Assembly (NCBI GenBank): GCA_023392535.1
Contig: JAEVYY010000010.1
Coordinates: 1 to 64,000 of the forward strand
Reading direction: 5' to 3'
From: Bacillota bacterium
GTDB taxonomy: Bacteria > Bacillota > Clostridia > Lachnospirales > Lachnospiraceae
Length of the DNA stretch: 64,000 bases
The position numbers and the translations under genes were made by a program. The notes below the pieces were generated by a model. That model worked only from the letters and a program-made list of their open reading frames with translations, was not told the origin of the DNA and did not search any database. Positions 27,446-35,493 of the stretch are shown here, in pieces; position 1 is the first letter of the stretch, and each line of letters opens with the position of its first letter.

Positions 27446-28795
27446 ATGGATCTCAAAATTACGCAAGAGATATCTGTCAGGGAAAAATTAGGAATATTGA
27501 GTGATGCCGCCAAATATGATGTTGCTTGTACCAGTAGTGGAGTTACCAGAAATGGTGATGGTAAAGGGATAGGTAATACGGTGGCCGGCGGAATATGTCA
27601 TAGTTTTTCTGCAGATGGAAGATGTATTTCCCTTTTAAAAGTTCTGTTTACGAATGAATGTATTTATGATTGTAAATATTGTTTGAATCGTAAGTCGAAT
27701 GATGTTAGGAGGGCTTCCTTCACACCGGATGAGTTGTGTGAATTAACGATGGAATTTTACAGAAGAAATTATATTGAAGGTCTATTTCTCAGTTCAGGAA
27801 TCTTATATTCTCCGAATTATACAATGGAATTACTATATCAAACGGTTAGGAAGCTTCGGATAGTTCATAACTTTCAGGGATATATTCATGTAAAGGCAAT
27901 TCCTGGTTCTGACCCCATGCTGATACAAAAAACAGGGTTATTGATTGACAGAATGAGCATAAATCTGGAATTACCGACCGCGGATGGGCTAAAATCACTT
28001 GCACCGAATAAACATCGAAAAAGTATATTGGCGCCTATGAGACAAATACAGGCGGGAATAACAGCGAATAAAAATGAAATTGCCATATATCGGAATGCCC
28101 CTAAGTTCGTACCTGCAGGGCAGTCTACACAGATGATTATCGGAGCGACTCCGGAAAGTGACTATCAAATTATGACAGTTGCAGAAAATCTTTATCAAAA
28201 GTTCGATTTAAAAAGAGTATTCTATTCTGCTTTCGTACACGTAAATGATGATAAAGCGTTACCTGCACTTCCGGGCGGCCCCCCCCTATTAAGAGAGCAT
28301 AGATTATATCAGGCTGATTGGTTACTGCGTTTTTACGGTTTTCAGGCAAATGAATTATTAAATGAAGAAAGACCCAATTTCAATATCTTGCTAGATCCAA
28401 AATGTGACTGGGCCTTACGGCATTTGGAGTATTTCCCGATGGAAATCAATCAGATCGATTATCATATGATGTTAAGAATCCCTGGTATAGGGGTAAAAAG
28501 TGCCCAACGTATTGTACGGGCCCGCAGAATTGCGAAGCTTGATTTTGCTGATTTAAAGAGAATTGGAGTCGTTTTAAAAAGAGCACTATATTTCATAACA
28601 TGTTGTGGGCGCATGATGTATCCAACAAAAATAGAAGAAGATTATATTACAAGAAATATTCTGACTGTCAAAGAAAAACTTCCATTCGATGTAGGTGGTA
28701 TTACATTCCAGCAATTGTCTTTGTTTGATGATAAAAATTTTGACAGTGAGCCTACTGTTGTCGATGGAAATCAGGCTATTTTTGGGCAGATATAA
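27446..28795 (+). CDS. Putative DNA modification/repair radical SAM protein
   Basis: The 449-residue protein carries the radical-SAM cluster motif CIYDCKYC (about residues 72-79), preceded by CTSSGVTR and GICHSF, and a C-terminal helix-hairpin-helix stretch LRIPGIGVKSAQRIVRARR (about 347-365), a DNA-binding motif. This is the family named putative DNA modification/repair radical SAM protein, which is regularly found beside the family of the next gene and, in other bacteria, near uracil-DNA-glycosylase-like proteins. Reaction unknown. ATG 27446 fits GGAG at 27435-27438. Both promoter-proximal boxes are LexA-type. A C8 run (28279-28286) lies within the gene. Confidence 0.9.
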   Translation: MDLKITQEISVREKLGILSDAAKYDVACTSSGVTRNGDGKGIGNTVAGGICHSFSADGRCISLLKVLFTNECIYDCKYCLNRKSNDVRRASFTPDELCELTMEFYRRNYIEGLFLSSGILYSPNYTMELLYQTVRKLRIVHNFQGYIHVKAIPGSDPMLIQKTGLLIDRMSINLELPTADGLKSLAPNKHRKSILAPMRQIQAGITANKNEIAIYRNAPKFVPAGQSTQMIIGATPESDYQIMTVAENLYQKFDLKRVFYSAFVHVNDDKALPALPGGPPLLREHRLYQADWLLRFYGFQANELLNEERPNFNILLDPKCDWALRHLEYFPMEINQIDYHMMLRIPGIGVKSAQRIVRARRIAKLDFADLKRIGVVLKRALYFITCCGRMMYPTKIEEDYITRNILTVKEKLPFDVGGITFQQLSLFDDKNFDSEPTVVDGNQAIFGQI

Positions 28796-28812
28796 GAGTA
28801 GAAAGGTAATCT

Positions 28813-29580
28813 ATGGATAAAATCATTCTGATTTGTGAAGACTCGATAGAGGGAGTCTTTTCTGCAATATTTGAGGCTTATGCAAAGAAATGTGACCCTG
28901 AAAATACCTCTATACAAATTGGAGAAACGGTAAATTATGAATTATTTGCAACTTATATCAATACAGAAGCAGATGCTGTAAGAACAAAAAAAGTAACCAA
29001 GACTATTACGAAAGAATTTGGAGAAGAAATTTTTCTGTCATTTTGCAGAGCGTTAGCCTCGAAAGATAAGGAGAAGGGAAATGCAGTGTATCATGTATTT
29101 GCAAATGGTCTAAAATTGTGCAATCGAAAAAAAGCAATGGAAAACTTTGCAGATATTTACGTGAATAAGGTATTTACATTAAGCCGGTTTACAAACAATG
29201 AAATATTACATTTGGAAGGTTTCTTAAGATTTCAGGAATTGGAAAATCAGGTATTATTTGCGAAGATTGGACCAAATAATAACATTTTAACATTTCTGGC
29301 GCCCCATTTTGCAGATCGTCTTCCAAATGAGAACTTTATTATCTATGATGATATGCGTGATCTGTGCGTCGTTCATCCAGCAGGAAAAAATTGGTTTTTA
29401 ATGAGTGGTGAGTTCTTACAAAGTGAGGAAATTGGGAAGTTTTCCAAAATGGAAGCTGCATATCAGGAACTGTTTGCCTTTTTTTGCAATAATATAGCTA
29501 TAAAAGAACGCAAAAACTTAAATTTACAAAGGCAAATGCTCCCATTGCACTTTCAGAAGTATATGGTCGAATTTAAGTGA
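28813..29580 (+). CDS. Radical-SAM partner, predicted DNA metabolism protein
   Basis: The 255-residue protein begins IILICEDSIEGVFSAIFEAY and matches the TIGR03915-type family described as a probable DNA metabolism protein linked to the preceding radical-SAM family. In some bacteria that family is fused to a uracil-DNA-glycosylase-like domain; here no such domain is present and no glycosylase gene adjoins. The chain is mixed alpha/beta, soluble, and has FYIYDDMRDLCVV-like blocks (IIYDDMRD) and ALHFQKY-like C-terminal elements (LPLHFQKYMVEF). It starts 17 bases after its partner and shares the LexA-type promoter. It is probably an obligate partner. Confidence 0.82.
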   Translation: MDKIILICEDSIEGVFSAIFEAYAKKCDPENTSIQIGETVNYELFATYINTEADAVRTKKVTKTITKEFGEEIFLSFCRALASKDKEKGNAVYHVFANGLKLCNRKKAMENFADIYVNKVFTLSRFTNNEILHLEGFLRFQELENQVLFAKIGPNNNILTFLAPHFADRLPNENFIIYDDMRDLCVVHPAGKNWFLMSGEFLQSEEIGKFSKMEAAYQELFAFFCNNIAIKERKNLNLQRQMLPLHFQKYMVEFK

Positions 29581-29623
29581 ATCTTAATGTAGTTTTCATT
29601 TCTCTATGTATCTAAAAAAAAAC

Positions 29624-29651
29624 TTTACAAAAAGTCGAGTTATTGTATAAT
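29624..29651 (+). promoter_or_regulatory. SigmaA-type promoter for HPr-like gene
   Basis: TTTACA (29624-29629) and TATAAT (29646-29651) are 16 bases apart, 56 bases before the ATG at 29708. No terminator is visible between it and the preceding gene, so read-through is possible. Confidence 0.7.
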
Positions 29652-29707
29652 AGCTACATTAAGGGAACTAAAGATCAGTAATTGTATGTTTGAAAGGAAG
29701 TTTTATT

Positions 29708-29941
29708 ATGAGTATGGTTCAACGTAAAATTAAATTGAGACCAGATGAGATTAAAATATTTGTAGCAGCGGCATCAAAGTGTGACTTTGACATTGATATT
29801 GCTTACAATCGATATACCGTAGATGCAAAGTCTATTGTGGGTGTTTTAGGTTTAGATTTTTCACAGATCCTGACGGTAAGCTATAACGGGTATAATCCAG
29901 ATTTTGAGAATTTACTTGCCAGATATGCATTGGCTTGTTAG
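29708..29941 (+). CDS. HPr-fold protein lacking the active-site His
   Basis: The 77-residue protein follows the HPr fold, with the regulatory block VDAKSIVGVLGL (Ser about 42) matching the HPr Ser-46 region. The normal GLHARP with the phosphorylated His is replaced by KLRPDE, so PTS phosphotransfer is not possible. This is the arrangement of Crh-like HPr paralogues, which act in catabolite control via Ser phosphorylation. Related short proteins are common in this bacterial group. AAAGGAAG precedes ATG 29708; upstream in-frame ATG at 29690 lies ahead of that site. It has its own promoter and is followed by a terminator. Confidence 0.75.
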   Translation: MSMVQRKIKLRPDEIKIFVAAASKCDFDIDIAYNRYTVDAKSIVGVLGLDFSQILTVSYNGYNPDFENLLARYALAC

Positions 29942-30050
29942 TTTTTTATAATAGGATCGTTTTGAACACTTGCCAAAGTTATTCTTGGTAGCAGTATTAC
30001 AGCTTCTTAGAATTTCTTCTTAGACTTACTAATACCATAGGATAAAATTT

Positions 30051-30096
30051 GACTCCCGATTCCTGATAGACTACACATCAGAGCGGGAGTCTTTTT
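30051..30096 (+). terminator. Intrinsic terminator
   Basis: GACTCCCG (30051-30058) pairs with CGGGAGTC (30084-30091), followed by TTTTT; CTGAT/ATCAG makes an inner helix. It ends transcripts from the HPr-like gene before the helicase gene. Confidence 0.85.
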
Positions 30097-30138
30097 AGAA
30101 ATACATAGTAGCATTATAATAGAACTGAGGTGATTTGC

Positions 30139-32658
30139 ATGGAAATTAGTGGAGATGAAATGATAATTTTGAATAAGCAGGAAAAACCTATGATAAGAAT
30201 CTCGGTAAGAAATCTTGTGGAATTTATATTGCGTTCTGGAAATATTGATAATAGGAAGCAATCCAAACCAGATCAGGCGATGCTCGAAGGTGGAAGGATA
30301 CATCGTATGATTCAAAAGCGTATGGGCAGCAATTATCAGGCAGAAGTCAGTCTAAAAACCGTAGTAGAGTTTGATAAATTCGATATATCCGTAGAAGGCA
30401 GAGCGGATGGGATATTGCTGGAGAAGGATTATCCAGATGCAGAGCAGATAAATCTTATGGACTTTAAAATTTCGGACCAGAATACGGATACCATTTCTCT
30501 TATGGATATCGTGACAATCGATGAAATAAAAGGAACCTATACAGATATAAGTAGGATGAAGGAACCAGTGTATGTGCATTTAGCACAGGCAAAATGCTAT
30601 GCCTATATCTATGCATTACAAAACCATTTACATTTTATCAGAGTAAGGATGACTTATTGCAATATAGAAACGGAAGAACTGAAATATTTCCATGAAGAAT
30701 TTTCCTTTGTCCAATTACAAGCTTGGTTCTTACATATACTCGAAGACTATCGAAAATGGGCAGATTATGATTTTGACTGGAAACAAAGGCGCCAGTCTTC
30801 CATACAAACATTGCAATTTCCATTTCCCTATCGAAAAGGACAGCGTGATTTGGTGAAATATGTCTATCAGACTATCTATCATAGCAAAAAGTTATTTGCT
30901 GTGGCTCCTACAGGAGTAGGAAAGACGATTTCAACAATATTTCCATCCATACAAGCGATGGGAAGAGAAATGGGCGATAAAATATTTTATTTAACGGCAA
31001 AAACAATTACGCGCACCGTAGCAGATGATACCTTTGAATTATTAAGAAAACAAGGTCTTTCTTTTAAAAGTGTTGTTTTAACAGCTAAAGAAAAAATATG
31101 CCCAATGGAGGAAATGGAATGTAATCCTATGTCCTGTATATATGCAAAAGGGCATTATGATCGAATCAATAATGCAATTTATGACTTATTGACGAGCGAA
31201 GACAGATATACAAGGGAAAAGATCAAGGAGTATGCAGAAAAACACTCGGTGTGCCCTTTCGAAATGGGATTAGATATGAGCCTGTTTTCGGACGGCATTA
31301 TATGCGATTATAATTATGTTTTTGATCCACATGCCTATTTAAGAAGATTTTTTTCGGATGGAATTAATGGAAATTATTTATTTTTAATAGACGAGGCACA
31401 TAATTTATTAGATCGTGGCAGAGATATGTATAGTGCTACGTTGTACAAGGAGGATTTCCTGAGACTTAAAAAAGTAGTAAAGCCATTTGATCCGAAAATG
31501 GAAAAGCAGTTTGAAAAATGCAATAAGGAAATGTCAATTCTAAAGAAAGAATCGGGAGCGTTTCAAGTAGTGGAATTGATTTCTCCGCTGGTCATGGCAA
31601 TGAATCAATTATACAGTTTAATGGAGAAATTTTTGCAAGATAGCGAAGAAAGCAGTGTTCGCAAAGAAATACTTACTTATTATTTTGAAGTCTGCCATTT
31701 TTTAGATATTTATGAAAGAGTAGATGAAAATTATGTCACGTATAGTCAGTTGGAGCAGGACGGTAGTTTTATGCTCAAGCTTTTTTGTGTAAATCCCTGT
31801 ATGAATTTAAAAGGCTGCATGAGTAAGGCAAGAAGTACCGTATTGTTTTCAGCGACTTTATTACCAATTCAGTATTACAAATCACTCTTGGGAGGAGAGG
31901 CAGAAGATTATGAGGTATACGTAAATCCTATATTTGATCCAGCAAAAAGAGCTCTTTTTTTAGGGAATGACGTTACAAGTAAATATTCCAGAAGAAGCCA
32001 ATCGGAATATCTGAATGTTGCATATTACATCCATGAAATCGTGAAGAACAGGCTTGGTAATTATATGATTTTTTTCCCATCACATATGTTTTTACAACAG
32101 GTCTATTCCGCCTACTATGATCATTACTATGACGAAAGAGAAGTTGAATGTATCTTACAGAGCGATAATATGAATGAAAAAACAAGAGAGGAGTTTTTAA
32201 ATCGGTTTTCTGGGAATGAAAATTGTGATATACAAGAAAAAATTCAATTCGATATTGAGATGGAAGATGAGAAGAGTTTACTCGGATTTTGCGTATTGGG
32301 AGGCATTTTTAGTGAAGGAATTGATTTGACAGAGGATCAATTAATAGGAGTCATCATTGTTGGGACAGGATTACCACAAATTTGCAATGAAAGAGAAATT
32401 ATTAAAAATTTCTTTAATCATAAAAGGGAAAGTGGATTTAATTATGCGTATCGCTATCCTGGAATGAATAAAGTATTGCAGGCAGCAGGTCGTGTAATAC
32501 GAACTGCAAATGATATCGGTATTGTAGCATTACTGGATGAAAGATTTTTAAGTAATTCTTATCAAAGCCTGTTTCCAAGAGATTGGAGCGAGTTTGAGGT
32601 GGTAAATGGGAGTTCTATAGCCAAAAGAATTGAACGGTTTTGGAACGAATGGCTATAA
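30139..32658 (+). CDS. Rad3/DinG-type helicase with N-terminal nuclease domain
   Basis: The 839-residue protein has an N-terminal PD-(D/E)XK-like region (about 45-200: GRIHRMIQ, GRADGIL, IDEIKGTY, HLAQAKCYAYIY) resembling Cas4/RecB nucleases, then an XPD/DinG superfamily 2 helicase: Walker A APTGVGKT (about 254), four Cys of an iron-sulfur domain (KICPMEEMECNPMSC and HSVCPFEM), DEAH in LFLIDEAHNLLDR (about 415), and AAGRVIRT in motif VI. It would unwind 5'-3' and perhaps cleave DNA. GAGG lies 8 bases before ATG 30139; an in-frame GTG at 30130 is less likely. It is monocistronic and no LexA-type box precedes it. Confidence 0.88.
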   Translation: MEISGDEMIILNKQEKPMIRISVRNLVEFILRSGNIDNRKQSKPDQAMLEGGRIHRMIQKRMGSNYQAEVSLKTVVEFDKFDISVEGRADGILLEKDYPDAEQINLMDFKISDQNTDTISLMDIVTIDEIKGTYTDISRMKEPVYVHLAQAKCYAYIYALQNHLHFIRVRMTYCNIETEELKYFHEEFSFVQLQAWFLHILEDYRKWADYDFDWKQRRQSSIQTLQFPFPYRKGQRDLVKYVYQTIYHSKKLFAVAPTGVGKTISTIFPSIQAMGREMGDKIFYLTAKTITRTVADDTFELLRKQGLSFKSVVLTAKEKICPMEEMECNPMSCIYAKGHYDRINNAIYDLLTSEDRYTREKIKEYAEKHSVCPFEMGLDMSLFSDGIICDYNYVFDPHAYLRRFFSDGINGNYLFLIDEAHNLLDRGRDMYSATLYKEDFLRLKKVVKPFDPKMEKQFEKCNKEMSILKKESGAFQVVELISPLVMAMNQLYSLMEKFLQDSEESSVRKEILTYYFEVCHFLDIYERVDENYVTYSQLEQDGSFMLKLFCVNPCMNLKGCMSKARSTVLFSATLLPIQYYKSLLGGEAEDYEVYVNPIFDPAKRALFLGNDVTSKYSRRSQSEYLNVAYYIHEIVKNRLGNYMIFFPSHMFLQQVYSAYYDHYYDEREVECILQSDNMNEKTREEFLNRFSGNENCDIQEKIQFDIEMEDEKSLLGFCVLGGIFSEGIDLTEDQLIGVIIVGTGLPQICNEREIIKNFFNHKRESGFNYAYRYPGMNKVLQAAGRVIRTANDIGIVALLDERFLSNSYQSLFPRDWSEFEVVNGSSIAKRIERFWNEWL

Positions 32659-33008
32659 TTTTTAATTAACATAATGTAAAATCATGTTTCATTATGAATA
32701 CAAGACTTTAGTACTAAAAAAGGAAAAATAACACAGAGCATGACAAAAATGTCAGAAAGTGTACAAATGAAAAAATAGAACTGTCATTGTGATTAAAATG
32801 TGGATAACTATGTGGAAAGTGTGTATTACTTTAGGGATTCATGCTTTATCACATATTTTAATGAAACAGATCGTAGATGCAAACATAAAGTAAATTTACT
32901 TAAAAAACTGGATTAGTCAAAAGAGTAAAAATAATTATGTAAACCTTATTATGTTGTCCAAATTAGAAATATAAAAATAATTTTCTTTTAAATATAGAAT
33001 AAATTTTA
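32659..33008. other. AT-rich intergenic region, no gene seen
   Basis: About 350 bases of AT-rich sequence without a convincing reading frame, RNA motif, terminator or repeat. A weak CATAATG/CATTATG inverted repeat follows the helicase gene (about 32672-32696) but has no T tract. Nothing else can be supported. Confidence 0.5.
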
Positions 33009-33038
33009 TTGACAAAACAATATTATACATTGTATAGT
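33009..33038 (+). promoter_or_regulatory. SigmaA-type promoter for padR cassette
   Basis: TTGACA (33009-33014) and TATAGT (33033-33038) are 18 bases apart. The first PadR-type palindrome spans the spacer and -10, so a repressor bound there would block polymerase. Confidence 0.65.
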
Positions 33039-33076
33039 ATCAATAGAGACAACAATATTATATATCGTATAATATT
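33019..33076 (+). promoter_or_regulatory. Two palindromic PadR-type operators
   Basis: AATATTATA-N5-TATAATATT at 33054-33076 is a perfect 9-bp inverted repeat. A related imperfect copy lies at 33019-33041, 35 bases upstream, over the -10. A half-site-like AATAATATTATA follows at about 33086. Long, widely spaced AT palindromes ahead of padR are typical of PadR autoregulation. Assigned from position and symmetry. Confidence 0.7.
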
Positions 33077-33173
33077 AAATTGGAAATAATATTATATAAA
33101 TTGAAGAAAAATGGATAGAAAAATCGTTATAATCCATAGAGTAAACAATCGACGAGGAAAGGAGATTTTTTAT

Positions 33174-33500
33174 ATGGTATTTAATACAGGTGCGGCATTG
33201 CTTGATGCAATTGTTCTGGCAGTTGTATCCAGAGATCCCGAAGGTACGTATGGATATAAGATAACTCAGGAAGTAAGGCAGATAATTGAATTGTCGGAAT
33301 CAACACTTTATCCGGTGCTTAGAAGGTTACAAAAGGATGAGTGCCTTGAAGTTTATGATCAGGCATGTGCTGGTAGGAACCGCAGATATTATAAAGTAAC
33401 AGAAAGAGGAAGAGTACAGTTAAATCTGTACGAAAGTGAATGGAGAAAATATTCACGAAAGATTACCGGAATGTTTGAGGGAGGTATTAAACATGAATAG
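33174..33500 (+). CDS. PadR-family transcriptional regulator
   Basis: The 108-residue protein is a short PadR winged-helix regulator: LDAIVLAVVSRDPEGTYGYKITQEV, SESTLYPVLRRLQKDECLE (recognition helix and wing) and RRYYKVTERGRVQL. GGAAAGGAG fixes the start at 33174; the longer in-frame reading from 33111 is unlikely. Its gene overlaps the next by 8 bases. It probably represses its own operon from the palindromes at 33019-33076 until a signal, often a membrane-active compound in this family, releases it. Confidence 0.9.
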   Translation: MVFNTGAALLDAIVLAVVSRDPEGTYGYKITQEVRQIIELSESTLYPVLRRLQKDECLEVYDQACAGRNRRYYKVTERGRVQLNLYESEWRKYSRKITGMFEGGIKHE

Positions 33501-34230
33501 AATAGAATTCATGAGGCAGCTAGAAGTGCTGCTTGCAGAAATATCGCAAAAAGAAAGAGAAGAAGCAATACAGTATTACAATGATTATTTTGATGATGCG
33601 GGTATAGAAAATGAAGCAATGGTTGTACTTGAGCTGGGAACACCTGAAAAAGTAGCAGAAATGATCCAATCTGACTTGCTTGGTAAAAGTACGGAGGAGT
33701 GGGAATTCACAGAATCTGGCTGTACCAATATGGGGAATAAGAAAAATACTTTAATGGCCAATCGATTGAAAGATGAGAAAGGTTCTTATCAGCAGGGGAA
33801 CCCGTATTATAAGAATCCAAATGGCTATGGAAAAAATTCCAAACCGAAAAAGGATACGGGAGAAATTTTGCTAATTGTTCTGATCTTAGTAATAACAAGT
33901 CCATTCTGGATTTCATTGGCAGGTGGCGTATTTGCCGTATTTACAGCAATATTGGCCGTGCTTTTTGCGCTTCTTATTGCCGTTGCTGTTTGTGCGATTG
34001 CTTTTATAATAGCAGGTATCCTTATATTTGGAGCATCGATTATAAAACTATTTATTTCACCCATATTAGGTATGATGATGATGGGAATTGCGCTACTATT
34101 GTCTGGGTTCGGTATCTTCTTTATGATTATTACAATATGGATTTGTGGCAGTGTGATACCAGCTTGTTTTCGTGGCATTACGAATTTTTGCAGCAGGCTG
34201 TTTCATAGAAGAGGGGGACAGATAGCATGA
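33493..34230 (+). CDS. DUF1700-family membrane protein
   Basis: A 245-residue protein with the DUF1700 N-terminal domain (MNRIEFMRQLEVLLAEISQKE, then EAIQYYNDYFDDAGIENE), a Gly/Asn-rich linker (about 85-115) and three to four hydrophobic helices (about 120-235). DUF1700 proteins are found after PadR regulators and before DUF4097 proteins; their role is unknown. The start codon overlaps padR by 8 bases and the stop overlaps the next start as ATGA, so the genes are translationally coupled. Confidence 0.85.
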   Translation: MNRIEFMRQLEVLLAEISQKEREEAIQYYNDYFDDAGIENEAMVVLELGTPEKVAEMIQSDLLGKSTEEWEFTESGCTNMGNKKNTLMANRLKDEKGSYQQGNPYYKNPNGYGKNSKPKKDTGEILLIVLILVITSPFWISLAGGVFAVFTAILAVLFALLIAVAVCAIAFIIAGILIFGASIIKLFISPILGMMMMGIALLLSGFGIFFMIITIWICGSVIPACFRGITNFCSRLFHRRGGQIA

Positions 34231-35090
34231 AGAAATTTTTAAAAGGATCTTTTATCGTGTCAGGAGCTTTGATACTGATGGGCGTCATGATTTTAATCAT
34301 GTGTTCAGCGATCGGAGGACCAGGTGTTATACGTAAAGCAATTGAGAATAATGAATTAAGCTTAAACATTAGCAGACATGGAAAAGGTATTAATTATTTT
34401 AATAATGACTTTGATTGGGTTTCTGAAGATTATCAACATCCTTTTTACGAAGGAAAACAGAAAAATCTAAATATTGGAGATGGAAGAGGGATTGAAAATG
34501 TGAGGTTGGAAGTTTATGCCGCTTCCTTGGAAATTAAAGAATCGTCGGATTACCAGGTAAGACTTGATTGTGATGTGGAAAATAAGATTAGCTGTTATAT
34601 CGATAGTGATACACTGATACTTAAGGGGGAAGAGGGCAGTGGCGATTATTATGATAAGATATCTCTTTATTTACCTAAGGATATTAATACGTATGATGTT
34701 GAGTTAAAGCTTGGAGCTGGTAAAGTTGATATAGATAAAATTACGACTCAGGATCTGAGAGCCGAAGTAGGTGCAGGAAGTCTGTCCATTAAAAATGCCG
34801 ATATTAATGATATTACACTTAGATGTGGCGTAGGGAAAATAAACTTTAAAGGTAATATCAGAGGAGACATCAACATGGATTGCGGAGTCGGTAACATTGC
34901 TATGCTGGTGGAAGGAAAGAAGAATGATTGGAATTATACAGTGGATTCTGCAGCAGGAGAGGTAGTGATCGGGGGAGACGAGTATGATAATTTTGCAAAT
35001 AGTATTAATTTAGATAATGAAGCAGAGAAAGATTGTGAGATAGCATGTGCAATCGGTAGAGTGGGAATATCTTTTAATGAAACAGAATAA
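34227..35090 (+). CDS. DUF4097 beta-strand repeat protein
   Basis: The 287-residue protein has one N-terminal membrane helix (about 7-30) and an outside region of repeated short beta strands: IENVRLEVYAASLEIKESS, VELKLGAGKVDIDKI, LRAEVGAGSLSIKNADI, LRCGVGKINFKGNI, MDCGVGNIAM and DSAAGEVVIGG. This GAGxLxIxxA pattern is the DUF4097 (toastrack-like) fold. Such proteins occur with PspC domains in envelope-stress cassettes. It overlaps the DUF1700 gene by four bases. Surface location is inferred from the single anchor. Confidence 0.87.
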   Translation: MKKFLKGSFIVSGALILMGVMILIMCSAIGGPGVIRKAIENNELSLNISRHGKGINYFNNDFDWVSEDYQHPFYEGKQKNLNIGDGRGIENVRLEVYAASLEIKESSDYQVRLDCDVENKISCYIDSDTLILKGEEGSGDYYDKISLYLPKDINTYDVELKLGAGKVDIDKITTQDLRAEVGAGSLSIKNADINDITLRCGVGKINFKGNIRGDINMDCGVGNIAMLVEGKKNDWNYTVDSAAGEVVIGGDEYDNFANSINLDNEAEKDCEIACAIGRVGISFNETE

Positions 35091-35143
35091 GGTAGGATAA
35101 TAAAATGGCAGGCATGGATTATCATGCGGATAAGGAGAAGAAG

Positions 35144-35398
35144 ATGGAGAATAACGGAAATTACAACAACTATAACTCTGACTATAATAACAATGGAAAT
35201 GATATCAAAAAATTGTATCGTTCCAGGAACAATAGAATGCTTTGTGGTGTATGTGCAGGAATCGCGAATTACTTTAAATGCGATCCTACCATCATACGTT
35301 TATTAATGGTATTTTTTGGTTTCTGTAGTTTTGGAACTGGATTACTAGTGTATATTATTATGGCCATTATTGTACCAGAAACACCTTTTAACGAGTAA
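35144..35398 (+). CDS. PspC-domain small membrane protein
   Basis: An 84-residue protein with an Asn/Tyr-rich start, then the PspC domain: KLYRSRNNRMLCGVCAGIANYFKCDPTIIRLLMVF and a membrane helix (about 55-78). PspC-like proteins sense or stabilise the membrane under stress. Two starts are possible: ATG 35105 with GGTAGGA, or ATG 35144 with AAGGAG six bases away, which I prefer. It is the last gene of the PadR cassette, about 15-54 bases after the DUF4097 gene depending on the start. Confidence 0.85.
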   Translation: MENNGNYNNYNSDYNNNGNDIKKLYRSRNNRMLCGVCAGIANYFKCDPTIIRLLMVFFGFCSFGTGLLVYIIMAIIVPETPFNE

Positions 35399-35493
35399 AG
35401 AACGCAGGGAGCCGATCATAGCATGCAGACTTGTAAAGATATGACGATTGTCGTATGATAGGAGAAAACAAAGTTATGGAGTGAGGTTGCCTG

